Shown piece by piece: positions 35,096 through 44,568 of a stretch of DNA of 64,000 bases; positions within the stretch are counted from its first letter, which is position 1; each line of letters begins with the position of its first letter. A program made the translations under genes and the position numbers. The notes beneath the pieces are model-generated. The model was not told the origin of the DNA, made no database searches, and worked only from the letters and a program-made list of their open reading frames with translations. The stretch comes from an uncultured Bacteroidia bacterium (GTDB lineage: Bacteria > Bacteroidota > Bacteroidia > Bacteroidales > UBA932): contig CACYHC010000018.1 of NCBI GenBank assembly GCA_902774145.1, positions 1 to 64,000 of the forward strand, in the 5' to 3' direction.

Positions 35096-36451
35096 ATGGA
35101 AGAATTCGTTCAGAAGTATGTCAAGAGTTTCATGGCGGAGCTCGAGGCAAAGAACCCGGGTGAGAAAGAGTTTCACCAGGCGGTAAAGGAAGTCCTTGAA
35201 AGTGTGGCTCCTTATCTTGAGCAGTATCCCAACCTCATCGAGCAGAAGATTATGGAGCGGATGGTGGAACCGGAGCGTGTCATCATGTTCCGTGTTCCCT
35301 GGATGGATGACAAGGGTGAAATCCACATCAACAAGGGTTATCGCGTTCAGATGAACAGCGCGATCGGCCCCTACAAGGGCGGTATCCGTTTCCACTCCAG
35401 CGTGAACCTTTCCATTATGAAGTTCCTCGCCTTCGAGCAGACCTTCAAGAACAGTCTGACCACCCTGCCTATGGGCGGTGCGAAGGGCGGTTCCGATTTC
35501 AGCCCGCGCGGCAAGTCCGATGCGGAAGTGATGCGTTTCTGCCAGTCCTTTATGACGGAGCTCCAGCGCCATATCGGTCCCGACACCGACGTTCCTGCTG
35601 GCGATATCGGCGTGGGCGGCCGTGAGGTCGGTTTCATGTTCGGCCAGTACAAGCGCCTGCGTGATGAATTCACCGGCACCCTGACCGGCAAGGGTCAGAC
35701 CTGGGGCGGTTCCCTGATGCGTCCCGAGGCCACCGGCTACGGCGCCTGCTACTTCGCCCAGTCCATGCTGGCTACCCGCGGCGAGTCCTTCGAAGGCAAG
35801 ACCGTCGCGATTTCCGGTTCCGGCAACGTGGCCCAGTATGCAGCCCAGAAGGCGATGCGCCTGGGTGCGAAGGTCGTCACCTTGTCCGACTCCAACGGAT
35901 TCGTCTACGATCCCGACGGACTCACCGAAGAGAAACTGAACTATGTCTTCAAACTCAAGAACGTGATCCGCGGCCGTATCAAAGAATATGTAAAGCAATA
36001 TCCTACCGCCCAGTACTTCGAGGGCAAGCGCCCCTGGAGCATCAAGTGCGATATCGCGATGCCTTGCGCCACCCAGAACGAACTGAACGCCGAGGAGGCG
36101 AAGATGCTGCTCGACAACGGTTGCTTCTGCGTGACCGAAGGTGCGAATATGCCCACGACGCCCGAGGCCATCGCCCTCTTCCAGAAGGCGAAGATTCTCT
36201 ATTCCCCGGGCAAGGCGTCCAACGCCGGCGGCGTGGCGACTTCCGGTCTGGAAATGAGCCAGAACTCCATCCGCCAGAAATGGACGGCCGAGGAGGTGGA
36301 CAATATGCTGCACCGCATTATGAGCGACATCCACGACGCCTGCCTGAAGTACGGCACCGAGCCCGACGGTTACATCAACTACGTCAAGGGCGCCAATATC
36401 GCCGGCTTCATCAAGGTGGCCAACGCCATGATGGACCAGGGCCTCGTGTAA
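35096..36451 (+). CDS. gdhA: NADP-type glutamate dehydrogenase
   Basis: 451-aa hexameric-type glutamate dehydrogenase. Seen: RVPWMDDKGEIHINKGYRVQMNSAIGPYKGGIRFH, the catalytic Lys motif LPMGGAKGGSDF, the DVPAGDIGVGGREVGFMFGQYK block, Rossmann VAISGSGNVAQYAAQKA, and the end YVKGANIAGFIKVANAM. Assimilates ammonia into glutamate; asnA and ddh nearby also consume ammonia. ATG at 35096 is preferred to an upstream frame start because EEFVQKYVKSFM is the conserved beginning. Confidence 0.97.
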   Translation: MEEFVQKYVKSFMAELEAKNPGEKEFHQAVKEVLESVAPYLEQYPNLIEQKIMERMVEPERVIMFRVPWMDDKGEIHINKGYRVQMNSAIGPYKGGIRFHSSVNLSIMKFLAFEQTFKNSLTTLPMGGAKGGSDFSPRGKSDAEVMRFCQSFMTELQRHIGPDTDVPAGDIGVGGREVGFMFGQYKRLRDEFTGTLTGKGQTWGGSLMRPEATGYGACYFAQSMLATRGESFEGKTVAISGSGNVAQYAAQKAMRLGAKVVTLSDSNGFVYDPDGLTEEKLNYVFKLKNVIRGRIKEYVKQYPTAQYFEGKRPWSIKCDIAMPCATQNELNAEEAKMLLDNGCFCVTEGANMPTTPEAIALFQKAKILYSPGKASNAGGVATSGLEMSQNSIRQKWTAEEVDNMLHRIMSDIHDACLKYGTEPDGYINYVKGANIAGFIKVANAMMDQGLV

Positions 36452-36473
36452 TCCTTTTGCAATATCCTTTTTA

Positions 36474-39410
36474 ATGGAGGACTATTCTACATTGATGAAC
36501 AGGAGAATTCGCCGAATTCTCCTTGTTTGTAATAATTATGACAGTTTCGTCCTGGAGGAGGACGGCAATATGGAGACGCTCATCGCCAATGAATACGCGG
36601 AGCTGAACCTGATCAGTACCCCTCCTGCTATCGTAAGGGCGGAAACGACGGTGGATGCGCTGGCCCTGCTGGAAGCGGGACAGCGCTTCGACCTTGTCAT
36701 TACGATGTACAATGTAGGAGCGTTGGACGTCTTCTCCTTTTCCCACAAGGCAAAGGCGATCGATGCGTCCATGCCCATCGTCCTCCTAACCGCTTTTTCC
36801 AGGGAAGTCCGCAGGCAGGTCGCGGACAAGGACCGTTCCTGCATCGATTATGTCTTTTGCTGGAACAACTCCACGGACCTGCTGATTGCCATCATCAAGT
36901 TGCTGGAGGATTCGCTCAATGCCGAGCATGACATCCTCGAGTGTGACGTACAGGCCATCCTGCTGGTCGAGGATTCCATCCGTTACTACTCGTCCTATCT
37001 GCCTGCGCTCTACACCCTGATCTTCCATCAGAACAATTCCTCCATCAAGGACGCCCTGAACGAACGCCAGCAGGTCGTCCGCAAGCGTTCGCGGCCCAAG
37101 GTGCTGATGGCCACCAATTACGATGACGCCATCTCCCTCTACGAGCGCTACAAGGACAATCTGCTGGGGGTGATTTCCGACGTGGGCTTTGTCCTGCACA
37201 AGGGGGACCGGCCGGAAGACGAGAAAATCGACGCCGGCGTGGTCCTCTGCAAACGCATCAAGGCGGACAATCCCAAGATGCCGGTGCTGATGCAGTCGTC
37301 GCAGGAGAGTATGCGTCCGGTGGCCGAAAAACTCGGCGCGGGCTTTATCCTCAAGTCCTCGAAGCTGCTGATGATGGAACTTTCCGCTTACATCGAGCGG
37401 GAGTTCTGCTTCGGCGATTTCGTGGTCTTCGACCGCAAGACCGGCGAGGAGAAGGACCGTGCGTCGAACCTCAACGACCTGGAGCGCATCGTGCGGAGTA
37501 TGTCCGCGGCGGACCTGCAGGCCATCGCGAAGCACAACTACTTCTCCAAGTGGATGTTTGCGCGCGGCCTCTTCGATCTGGGCCGCGAAATCAGCCAGAT
37601 GGACATTGGTCCCAGCGGCGATATCGACGCGGCGCGCAAGGCCTGCGCGGACTGCATCCATTCCTACCGTATACGGGAAGGTTCGGGCGCCGTGGCCAGT
37701 TTCCATCCGGAAAGTTTCAACGACGCCATCTGGTTCTCCCGGCTCGGCAATGGGTCGATGGGGGGCAAAGGCCGCGGCCTGGCGTTCCTCAACCACATCC
37801 TGCAAAAGCACAATCTCTATTCGGAATGGGAAGGCGTGCACGTCCTGGTGCCGCGCACCCTGGTGGTGACGACGGAATACTTTGACAAATTCATCGTCGC
37901 GAACGGTCTCCAGTACGTGATTGATTCGGACAGCTCCGACGAGGAGATTCTCTCCGAGTTTGTCGCTTCCACCCTTCCGCTGGATTTGGTGGAATGCCTG
38001 CGCACCTTTATCCGGATTGTGCACAAACCGCTGGCCGTGCGTTCTTCGTCCGTGCTGGAAGATTCTTATTATCAGCCATTTGCCGGGGTCTATTCGACCT
38101 ATATGATTCCCCATACGGAGAACGAAGATCAGGAACTGCGGCTGCTCACCAAGGCCATCAAGAGCGTGTATGCCAGCGTGTTTTTCGCTTCTTCGAAGGG
38201 ATACATCACCGCCAGCGGCAACGTGATTTCCGAAGAGAAGATGGGCATCATCATCGAGGAGGTCTGCGGCTCCGAAGAAGACGGTCTTTATTTCCCGACC
38301 CTCTCCGGCGTGGCCCGATCGCTGAATTTTTATCCAGTGGGCAACGAAAAAGCGGAGGACGGCATCGTGAAGCTGGCCTACGGACTCGGAAAGGCGGTGG
38401 TGGAAGGGGAGCAGGTGCTCCGCTTCTCGCCCAATTATCCGAAACACGTCATCCAGACCTCGACGCCGGAGCTCGTGATGACGGAAACGCAGAAGTCGAT
38501 GTTCGCGCTCAACCTCAGTCCCGAGTGCTTCAAAACTTCCGTCGATGATTCCGTCAATTTCGAGAGCATCCGCATTTCGGACTGCGGCCGCTTCGCTTCC
38601 TTCCGCAAGGTCGTTTCCACCTGGGACGAGGCCAACGGACGCATCGTCGATTCGCCCTGGCCCGAAGGTCCGAAATTCGTGACTTTCGCGCCGATGCTCA
38701 AGTTTGGTACTTTCCCCATTGCGCAGATTACGCGGCGCCTGCTGGACATTATGCGCGAAGAAACGCGCTGCGATATCGAGATCGAATTCGCTGCGGAAAT
38801 CCCTGCGGACGGCGGCGTTGCGACCTTCAACGTGCTGCAGGTTAGGCCCATATCGACGGACAGCCGCCGCTCGGACGTGGATTGGAACAGCATTTCCACC
38901 GAAGGTGCGCTGCTAACGGCGGAGAGTGCGCTCGGTACGGGCTGGATTCAGGGCGTGAAGGACTTGGTCTATCTGAAGCAGGAGAGTTTCGACCGCTTGA
39001 AGACGGTGGAAATGGCGGAAGAGATTTCGAAACTCAACGCGCAGTTCCGTGCGGCGGGGACCGGTTACGTCCTCATCGGCTACGGGCGCTGGGGTTCGGC
39101 GATTCCTTCGCTCGGCGTACCGGTGAAATGGAGCGACATTTCCTCGGTCGAGGTGCTGGTGGAGTGCTCGCTGCCGGATTTCCGCGTGGACCCGAGCCAG
39201 GGGACGCATTTCTTCCAGAACCTGACTTCCTTCAATGTGGGATACATCAATGTGGATCCCTTTGCGCGGGACGGAGATTCCTTTGACTATGAGACGCTGC
39301 AGGCGATGCCCGCTGTCTTCGAAACGAAATATCTGCGGCACGTGCGCTTCGCTCAGCCGCTTTCCATTTGTATCGACGGACGCGAAAACCGTGCGGTGAT
39401 GCTTAAGTGA
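36474..39410 (+). CDS. Receiver-like/ATP-grasp (PPDK N-terminal) fusion protein
   Basis: 978 aa. Seen: two receiver-like domains, about 15-150 (IRRILLVCNNYDSFVLEED) and 165-320 (AILLVEDSIRYY, then LLGVISDVGFVLHKG and GAGFILKSS), followed by a PEP/pyruvate-binding ATP-grasp of the pyruvate phosphate dikinase type: GSMGGKGRGLAFLN (about 424-437) and LAVRSSSVLEDSYYQPFAGVYSTY (about 520-545). The swivelling phosphohistidine domain of PPDK/PEP synthase is not visible; instead there is a carboxy domain with GYGRWGSAIPSLGVPV and PSQGTHFFQNL. A conserved Bacteroidota protein of unknown role. 22 nt after gdhA and 6 nt before asnA. Confidence 0.8.
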   Translation: MEDYSTLMNRRIRRILLVCNNYDSFVLEEDGNMETLIANEYAELNLISTPPAIVRAETTVDALALLEAGQRFDLVITMYNVGALDVFSFSHKAKAIDASMPIVLLTAFSREVRRQVADKDRSCIDYVFCWNNSTDLLIAIIKLLEDSLNAEHDILECDVQAILLVEDSIRYYSSYLPALYTLIFHQNNSSIKDALNERQQVVRKRSRPKVLMATNYDDAISLYERYKDNLLGVISDVGFVLHKGDRPEDEKIDAGVVLCKRIKADNPKMPVLMQSSQESMRPVAEKLGAGFILKSSKLLMMELSAYIEREFCFGDFVVFDRKTGEEKDRASNLNDLERIVRSMSAADLQAIAKHNYFSKWMFARGLFDLGREISQMDIGPSGDIDAARKACADCIHSYRIREGSGAVASFHPESFNDAIWFSRLGNGSMGGKGRGLAFLNHILQKHNLYSEWEGVHVLVPRTLVVTTEYFDKFIVANGLQYVIDSDSSDEEILSEFVASTLPLDLVECLRTFIRIVHKPLAVRSSSVLEDSYYQPFAGVYSTYMIPHTENEDQELRLLTKAIKSVYASVFFASSKGYITASGNVISEEKMGIIIEEVCGSEEDGLYFPTLSGVARSLNFYPVGNEKAEDGIVKLAYGLGKAVVEGEQVLRFSPNYPKHVIQTSTPELVMTETQKSMFALNLSPECFKTSVDDSVNFESIRISDCGRFASFRKVVSTWDEANGRIVDSPWPEGPKFVTFAPMLKFGTFPIAQITRRLLDIMREETRCDIEIEFAAEIPADGGVATFNVLQVRPISTDSRRSDVDWNSISTEGALLTAESALGTGWIQGVKDLVYLKQESFDRLKTVEMAEEISKLNAQFRAAGTGYVLIGYGRWGSAIPSLGVPVKWSDISSVEVLVECSLPDFRVDPSQGTHFFQNLTSFNVGYINVDPFARDGDSFDYETLQAMPAVFETKYLRHVRFAQPLSICIDGRENRAVMLK

Positions 39411-39416
39411 TTTTTT

Positions 39417-40427
39417 ATGAAACTGATTCTTCCTCAAAAGTATACGAACCTGCTCGGAGGTGTCGAAAATACGGAAAAGGCCATCAAGGCGGTGAAGGAT
39501 ATGTTCCAGAACAATCTTTCCGCCCAGTTGTCCCTGCTCCGCGTCACGGCGCCGATGATGGTGCTCTCCGGCACCGGTATCAACGACGACCTCAACGGCG
39601 TCGAACGCCCGGTCCGTTTCCCTGTCAAGGAACTTGGGGACCGCAGCGCCGAAGTCGTCCATTCGCTGGCCAAATGGAAGCGGATGAAACTCGCGGAGAT
39701 GGGCATTGCGCCCGGCCGGGGTATCTATACGGATATGAACGCCCTGCGGCCCGATGAGGAATTGGACAACATCCACTCCATTTATGTGGACCAGTGGGAC
39801 TGGGAGCGGGTCATCCGTCCGGAAGACCGCAATATGGCCTTCCTGCAGAAAATGGTGCGCCGGATTTACGAGGCGGTGAAGGTGACGGAGAACAAGCTCT
39901 ATGTGGAGTTTCCGCAAATAGAGCCGCAACTGCCCGAGGAGATTTTCTTTATCGGCGCGCAGGAGTTGCTGGACCGCTATCCTTCGCTGGACGCAAAGGC
40001 GCGCGAGGATGCGATTTGCCGCGAGAAGGGCGCCGTGTTCGTGTCCGGTATCGGCGGGGTGCTTTCGGATGGAAAGGCGCACGACGGCCGTGCCGCGGAC
40101 TATGACGACTGGACGCTGAACGGAGACCTGTTGGTGTGGAATCCGGTGCTGGGACACGCGTTCGAGCTTTCCAGTATGGGCATCCGCGTCGATAAGGCGG
40201 CGCTGTTGCTTCAGTTGGAAATCAAGGGGGAGTTGGACAAGACGCAGCTCCTCTATCACCGTGCGCTGCTTGAGGGCCGTCTGCCGCTGACCATTGGCGG
40301 AGGCATCGGGCAGTCGCGGCTTTGTATGTTTTTGTTGCGCAAGGCGCATATCGGCGAGATTCAGAGCAGTATCTGGCCCGATGAAATGCGTGCTGCGTGT
40401 CTTTCGGCTGGGATTCAATTGGTATAG
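39417..40427 (+). CDS. asnA: Aspartate-ammonia ligase
   Basis: 336-aa ammonia-dependent asparagine synthetase related to class II aminoacyl-tRNA synthetases. Seen: LRVTAPMMVLSGTGINDDLNGVERPVRF, HSLAKWKRMKL, YTDMNALRPDEELDNIHSIYVDQWDWE and IGGGIGQSRLCMFLL. Length is normal. It lies between the receiver/ATP-grasp gene (6 nt) and ddh (2 nt), so these ammonia-handling genes form a run with gdhA. Confidence 0.98.
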   Translation: MKLILPQKYTNLLGGVENTEKAIKAVKDMFQNNLSAQLSLLRVTAPMMVLSGTGINDDLNGVERPVRFPVKELGDRSAEVVHSLAKWKRMKLAEMGIAPGRGIYTDMNALRPDEELDNIHSIYVDQWDWERVIRPEDRNMAFLQKMVRRIYEAVKVTENKLYVEFPQIEPQLPEEIFFIGAQELLDRYPSLDAKAREDAICREKGAVFVSGIGGVLSDGKAHDGRAADYDDWTLNGDLLVWNPVLGHAFELSSMGIRVDKAALLLQLEIKGELDKTQLLYHRALLEGRLPLTIGGGIGQSRLCMFLLRKAHIGEIQSSIWPDEMRAACLSAGIQLV

Positions 40428-40429
40428 AT

Positions 40430-41329
40430 ATGAACAAGATCAAAGTGGCCATCGTAGGATATGGCAATATCGGAAAGTTTACGCTGGAGGCGGTGGAAGC
40501 GGCTCCGGATATGGAATGTGTGGGTATTGTGCGGAGGAATGCTTCCAAGGAGGGTTTGCCGGAGTTGGCGCCGTATAAGGTGGTGTCCGATATCCGGGAA
40601 CTCGGCGCCGTGGATGTGGCGATTCTCGCTACGCCGTCGCGAAAGGTCGAGGAGAATGCCCTGAAGTACCTGGCGATGGGAATCAGTACCGTGGACAGTT
40701 TTGATATCCACAGTAAGATTTGCGAACTGCGGGCTTCGCTCGGTGCGGCGGCGCAGAAAGGCGGTGCCGTGAGCGTGATTTCCGCCGGTTGGGATCCGGG
40801 CAGTGATTCCGTCGTTCGCGCGCTCCTGCAGGCGGTTGCGCCCGCGGGTGTGACCTATACGAATTTCGGCCCCGGCCGTTCGATGGGACATTCCGTGGCG
40901 GCCAAGGCCATCGACGGGGTGAAGGATGCGCTCAGTGTGACCATTCCGCTGGGGACGGGCATTCATCGCCGGATGGTGTATGTGGAGTTGGAAGAAGGTG
41001 CGGATGCGGCGGCCGTCGAAGCGGCGATTCACGCGGACCCGTACTTTGCCTCCGACGAGACCCACGTGATGCCGGTGGCTTCGATTGCGGAGTTGAACGA
41101 TGTCGGCCACGGGGTGAACCTGGTGCGCAAGGGTGTTTCCGGGAAGACGCACAATCAGCTCTTCAGTTTTGATATGAAGATCAATAACCCGGCCCTGACC
41201 GGCCAGGTGCTGGTTTGTGCCGCCCGTGCCGCCACGCGGCAGAAGGCGGGGTGTTATACGCTCATCGAGATTCCCGTGATTGATTTCCTCTATGGAGACC
41301 GCAATGAATTGATCAAACATTTGGTATAA
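40430..41329 (+). CDS. ddh: meso-Diaminopimelate D-dehydrogenase
   Basis: 299-aa enzyme making meso-DAP directly from tetrahydrodipicolinate, ammonia and NADPH. Seen: Rossmann start KVAIVGYGNIGKFTLEAVE, RRNASKEGLPELA, VDSFDIHSKI, SAGWDPGSDSVVRALLQAV, GPGRSMGHSVAAKAIDGVKDALS and GTGIHRRMVYVELEEG. ATG at 40430, 2 nt after the asnA stop. Ddh is common in Bacteroidales and replaces the acylated DAP branches. Confidence 0.97.
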   Translation: MNKIKVAIVGYGNIGKFTLEAVEAAPDMECVGIVRRNASKEGLPELAPYKVVSDIRELGAVDVAILATPSRKVEENALKYLAMGISTVDSFDIHSKICELRASLGAAAQKGGAVSVISAGWDPGSDSVVRALLQAVAPAGVTYTNFGPGRSMGHSVAAKAIDGVKDALSVTIPLGTGIHRRMVYVELEEGADAAAVEAAIHADPYFASDETHVMPVASIAELNDVGHGVNLVRKGVSGKTHNQLFSFDMKINNPALTGQVLVCAARAATRQKAGCYTLIEIPVIDFLYGDRNELIKHLV

Positions 41330-41340
41330 TTCTGTGAATT

Positions 41341-42558
41341 ATGCGGCGCGTCGTCATCACCGGTATGGGCATCTGGTCCTGCCTCGGACAGACACTGGAT
41401 GAGGTCAGGGATTCCCTGTGGAACGGGAAGTCCGGCATTGTGCTGGACCCGCTCCGCAAGGAGATGGGCTTCCGTTCCGGCCTGACGGGCCTGGTGCCGG
41501 CGCCGGAGTTGAAAGGGGAACTCCCGCGATCGCAGCGGGTGTTTATGCCCCAGCCGGCGCAGTATGCCTATTGTGCCACCCGCGATGCGTTGCAGATGGC
41601 CGGACTGGATGCGGATTTCCTGGCCGCGCACGAGGTGGGGTTGCTCTATGGAAACGATTCCACCGCCGAGGCGGTGCACCGCTCGGTCCAGACCATCATC
41701 GAGAAGAAAGATACGATGCTTTGCGGCTCCGGGGCCATTTTCCAGTCGATGAATTCGACGGTGACGATGAACCTGGGGGTCATTTTTCATCTGCGCGGCA
41801 TCAACCTGACGGTTTCCGGCGCCTGTGCCAGCGGGTCCCACGCCATCGGCCTGGGGGCGTTGCTGATTCGGGACGGACTGCAGGAGATGGTTGTCTGCGG
41901 CGGTGCGCAGGAGGTGAATCCTGCGGCGACGGGGTCCTTCGACGGGATTGCCGCATTTTCTACGCGGGAGGATGATCCGGCGGCGGCGAGCCGTCCGTTC
42001 GACGCATCCCGGGACGGGCTGGTGCCCGGAGGCGGGGCGGCGACCCTCGTGCTGGAAAGTTATGAGTCTGCCGTCCGCCGCGGCGCGAACATCATCGCCG
42101 AGGTCGTAGGATACGGTTTTTCCGGGAACGGCGAGCATATTTCCACGCCGAATGTAAACGGACCGGTACGGGCGCTGCGCGCCGCGCTGCAGAGTGCGGG
42201 CCTCCGGCCTTCGGATATCGGCTATGTCAATGCGCACGCCACTTCCACGCCCGTCGGAGACAGCAATGAAGCCAAGGCCTTGTATGCCGTGTTTGGCGAG
42301 AAGTCCGTTCCCGTCACGAGTACGAAGAGCCAGACCGGGCACGAGATGTGGATGGCAGGCGCCAGCGAGGTCGTTTATTCCATTCTGATGATGCAGGGTG
42401 GTTTTGTGGCGCCGAACCTGAATTTCGAAACGCCGGACGAGGATTCGGCCCGGCTCTGGATTCCTGTGCAGCGCCTGGAACGGCACTTCGATACCTTCCT
42501 GTCGAATTCCTTCGGCTTTGGCGGCACCAATTCCGCATTGGTTATAAAGAATGTCTGA
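41341..42558 (+). CDS. Beta-ketoacyl-ACP synthase (KAS I/II type)
   Basis: 405 aa. Seen: RRVVITGMGIWSCLG start, catalytic Cys162 in TVSGACASGSHAIG, His motifs NAHATSTPVGDSNEAKAL and KSQTGHEMWMAGASE, and FGFGGTNSALV end, so the Cys-His-His set is intact. The sequence differs from housekeeping FabF and is followed, with 8- and 4-nt overlaps, by a phytoene-desaturase-like flavoprotein and a FabG-like reductase. Such trios belong to polyene, flexirubin-like or specialised lipid pathways in Bacteroidota; no ACP gene is adjacent. Confidence 0.9.
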   Translation: MRRVVITGMGIWSCLGQTLDEVRDSLWNGKSGIVLDPLRKEMGFRSGLTGLVPAPELKGELPRSQRVFMPQPAQYAYCATRDALQMAGLDADFLAAHEVGLLYGNDSTAEAVHRSVQTIIEKKDTMLCGSGAIFQSMNSTVTMNLGVIFHLRGINLTVSGACASGSHAIGLGALLIRDGLQEMVVCGGAQEVNPAATGSFDGIAAFSTREDDPAAASRPFDASRDGLVPGGGAATLVLESYESAVRRGANIIAEVVGYGFSGNGEHISTPNVNGPVRALRAALQSAGLRPSDIGYVNAHATSTPVGDSNEAKALYAVFGEKSVPVTSTKSQTGHEMWMAGASEVVYSILMMQGGFVAPNLNFETPDEDSARLWIPVQRLERHFDTFLSNSFGFGGTNSALVIKNV

Positions 42559-43849
42559 GTCGGTCCTTGTCATCGGCGCAGGCTTGGGTGGTCTGGAATG
42601 CGGTATTTTGCTGTCGAAGGCGGGATACCGCGTTACGGTATTGGAGAAGAACGCTGCGCCGGGCGGCTGTATTGCCGGCTATTGGCGGGACGGGGCCTAT
42701 TATGATACCGGATTTCATTATGCCGGAAGTGTCGGCCCGGGCGAAACGCTGGATGTGATTTTCAAGCAGCTGGGGCTCGGGAATCTGCCCTGGCAGCCGC
42801 TGGAGGGGGAGGAGGTTTTCGTAGACGGCCGTCGCTTTTTCCTGCCGTTCGGCTTCGAAGCCTATGCCGATGCTTTGTCAGCAGAAGTTCCGCATTGCCG
42901 GTCGCAGATCGGCGCGTACGTGGATTTTCTTCGCGAGGTGGTGCAGTCGCCGCTCCGGCATTTTGGCGAGGGGCAAGCGATGCCGCTCTTTTCGCAAAGT
43001 GCCCGCAGCTGGCTGGAAGCGATGATTCCGGACCCGTTGCTGCGCAAGGTGCTTTGCGGGGCGTCGACGCGGCTGCCCTATGCCCCGGAACTTCCGCTGT
43101 ATTCCTTTGCGCAGGTCAATGGCTCCTTTATCCAAAGTGCGGCACGTCTGGAAGGTGGGGGAGAGACATTGGTGAAAGCGCTTGTGCGGGCCTTGGAGGC
43201 GACAGGGGGAAGCTTGCGTTGTGTGGCGGGCGTGACGGCCCTGGAAACGGAAGACGGTCGCGTTCGCCGGGCCGTACTGGAAGACGGCAGCGCGCTGGAA
43301 GCGGATATTTTCGTGTCGGATCTGCATCCTGCCCTGACGAATGCGTTGTTGCCACTGTCGGCGCTTCGCCCCGCGTATCGCAAAAGAATCGCCGCGCTGC
43401 GACAGACGGACGGCTTTACGGGCTTTTCCCTGCGTTTCTGTCCCGGTGCTTTCCCGTATCCGAGGCGCAACTATTTCCTTCCGCCTGCGGGCTTGTTTTT
43501 CAGCGTGCCGCCGGAAGAGGAATCAGCTCTGACGGCAGATATCCTGGTGCCCGGCACCCGGCCTGACGAGGCGCAGCGCTGGATTTTCGCGTTCGATGCC
43601 CTTCTCCCGGGACTCGCCGCTGCGGTGGAATCCGTCATCGTCAGTACGCCGAAGACCTGGGAAAACTATCTCGGCCTGCCGCAGGGGAGTGCGTACGGCA
43701 TTGCCAAGGACTACGCGCATCCGCTTTCTACGGTGCTCAGTCCGCGAACGCCGCTGGAAAATTTGTTTTTGACGGGACAGAATCTTAACTTGCACGGTGT
43801 TTTGGGTGTTTCGATGACGGCGCTCTATACTTGTAAGGAAATCGTATGA
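42551..43849 (+). CDS. Phytoene desaturase-like FAD/NAD(P)-binding oxidoreductase
   Basis: 432 aa. Seen: dinucleotide motif VLVIGAGLGGLECGILLSKAGYRVTVLEKNAAPGG (residues 5-39), YYDTGFHYAGSVGPGE, the substrate-cap segment, and the end LFLTGQNLNLHGVLGVSMTALYTC typical of phytoene dehydrogenase/carotenoid isomerase relatives. Reaction unknown; may desaturate or isomerise a polyketide or fatty-acid chain made by the flanking ketosynthase and reductase. Start overlaps the ketosynthase stop by 8 nt. Confidence 0.85.
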   Translation: MSESVLVIGAGLGGLECGILLSKAGYRVTVLEKNAAPGGCIAGYWRDGAYYDTGFHYAGSVGPGETLDVIFKQLGLGNLPWQPLEGEEVFVDGRRFFLPFGFEAYADALSAEVPHCRSQIGAYVDFLREVVQSPLRHFGEGQAMPLFSQSARSWLEAMIPDPLLRKVLCGASTRLPYAPELPLYSFAQVNGSFIQSAARLEGGGETLVKALVRALEATGGSLRCVAGVTALETEDGRVRRAVLEDGSALEADIFVSDLHPALTNALLPLSALRPAYRKRIAALRQTDGFTGFSLRFCPGAFPYPRRNYFLPPAGLFFSVPPEEESALTADILVPGTRPDEAQRWIFAFDALLPGLAAAVESVIVSTPKTWENYLGLPQGSAYGIAKDYAHPLSTVLSPRTPLENLFLTGQNLNLHGVLGVSMTALYTCKEIV

Positions 43850-44568
43850 AGTATTTACTTGTTACCGGCGGAAGCCGCGGAATTGGAAGGGCGGTTTGCG
43901 TGAAAATGGCCTCGCTGGGCTGGAATGTACTGATCAATTATGCTTCGAATGCGGCCAGGGCGCAGGAAACGCTCGATGCCGTCTGCGCATTCGGCGTGCA
44001 GGCGGGACTGCTTCCCTTCGACGTAACGGACGCGGCGGCCGTGAACGCAGCCATTGGCGGCTGGCAGGCGGCCCATCCGGAGGATTACATCGCCGCCCTG
44101 GTGAACAACGCCGGGGTGCGGGACGACAACCTGCTCATCTGGATGGAGCCCGATGCCTGGCGGAAAGTGCTTTCCACCACGCTGGACGGCTTCTACAATG
44201 TCACTCGTGCCGTGCTGCAGCCGATGGTGCTCTCCAAGTGGGGAAGGATTGTCAATATGGCGTCGCTCTCCGGGCTCAAGGGGCTTCCCGGTCAGGCCAA
44301 TTACAGTGCGGCGAAGGGCGGGCTGATTGCCGCCACGAAGGCGCTCGCACAGGAAGTCGCGCGCAAGAAAGTGACGGTGAACTCCGTGGCGCCCGGATTT
44401 ATCCGCACTGATATGGTGGAAGGACTGGACGAGGCGGAACTGCGGAAAACCATTCCCGCCGCCCGCTTCGGCGAGCCGGAAGAAGTGGCCGCGCTGGTGG
44501 CCTTCCTGCTCTCGGAGGAAGCCGCCTACATTACCGGCGAGTGTATCGGAATCGACGGAGGTCTATAG
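43846..44568 (+). CDS. 3-oxoacyl-ACP reductase-like SDR (FabG-like)
   Basis: 240-aa short-chain dehydrogenase. Seen: TGGSRGIGRAV (7-17), NNAGVRDDNLL, the Ser and Tyr-x-x-x-Lys catalytic residues in NMASLSGLKGLPGQANYSAAKGGL, and the PGFIRTDMV and GECIGIDGGL end. FabG-type NADPH ketoreductase, the third gene of the ketosynthase cluster (4-nt overlap). Last 6 nt overlap the convergent GH13 gene. Confidence 0.93.
   Translation: MKYLLVTGGSRGIGRAVCVKMASLGWNVLINYASNAARAQETLDAVCAFGVQAGLLPFDVTDAAAVNAAIGGWQAAHPEDYIAALVNNAGVRDDNLLIWMEPDAWRKVLSTTLDGFYNVTRAVLQPMVLSKWGRIVNMASLSGLKGLPGQANYSAAKGGLIAATKALAQEVARKKVTVNSVAPGFIRTDMVEGLDEAELRKTIPAARFGEPEEVAALVAFLLSEEAAYITGECIGIDGGL

Noticed and set aside
36786-38447. 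Minus-strand open frame of about 550 codons inside the receiver/ATP-grasp gene
   Set aside because: Antisense shadow; the plus-strand product has ATP-grasp and receiver motifs.
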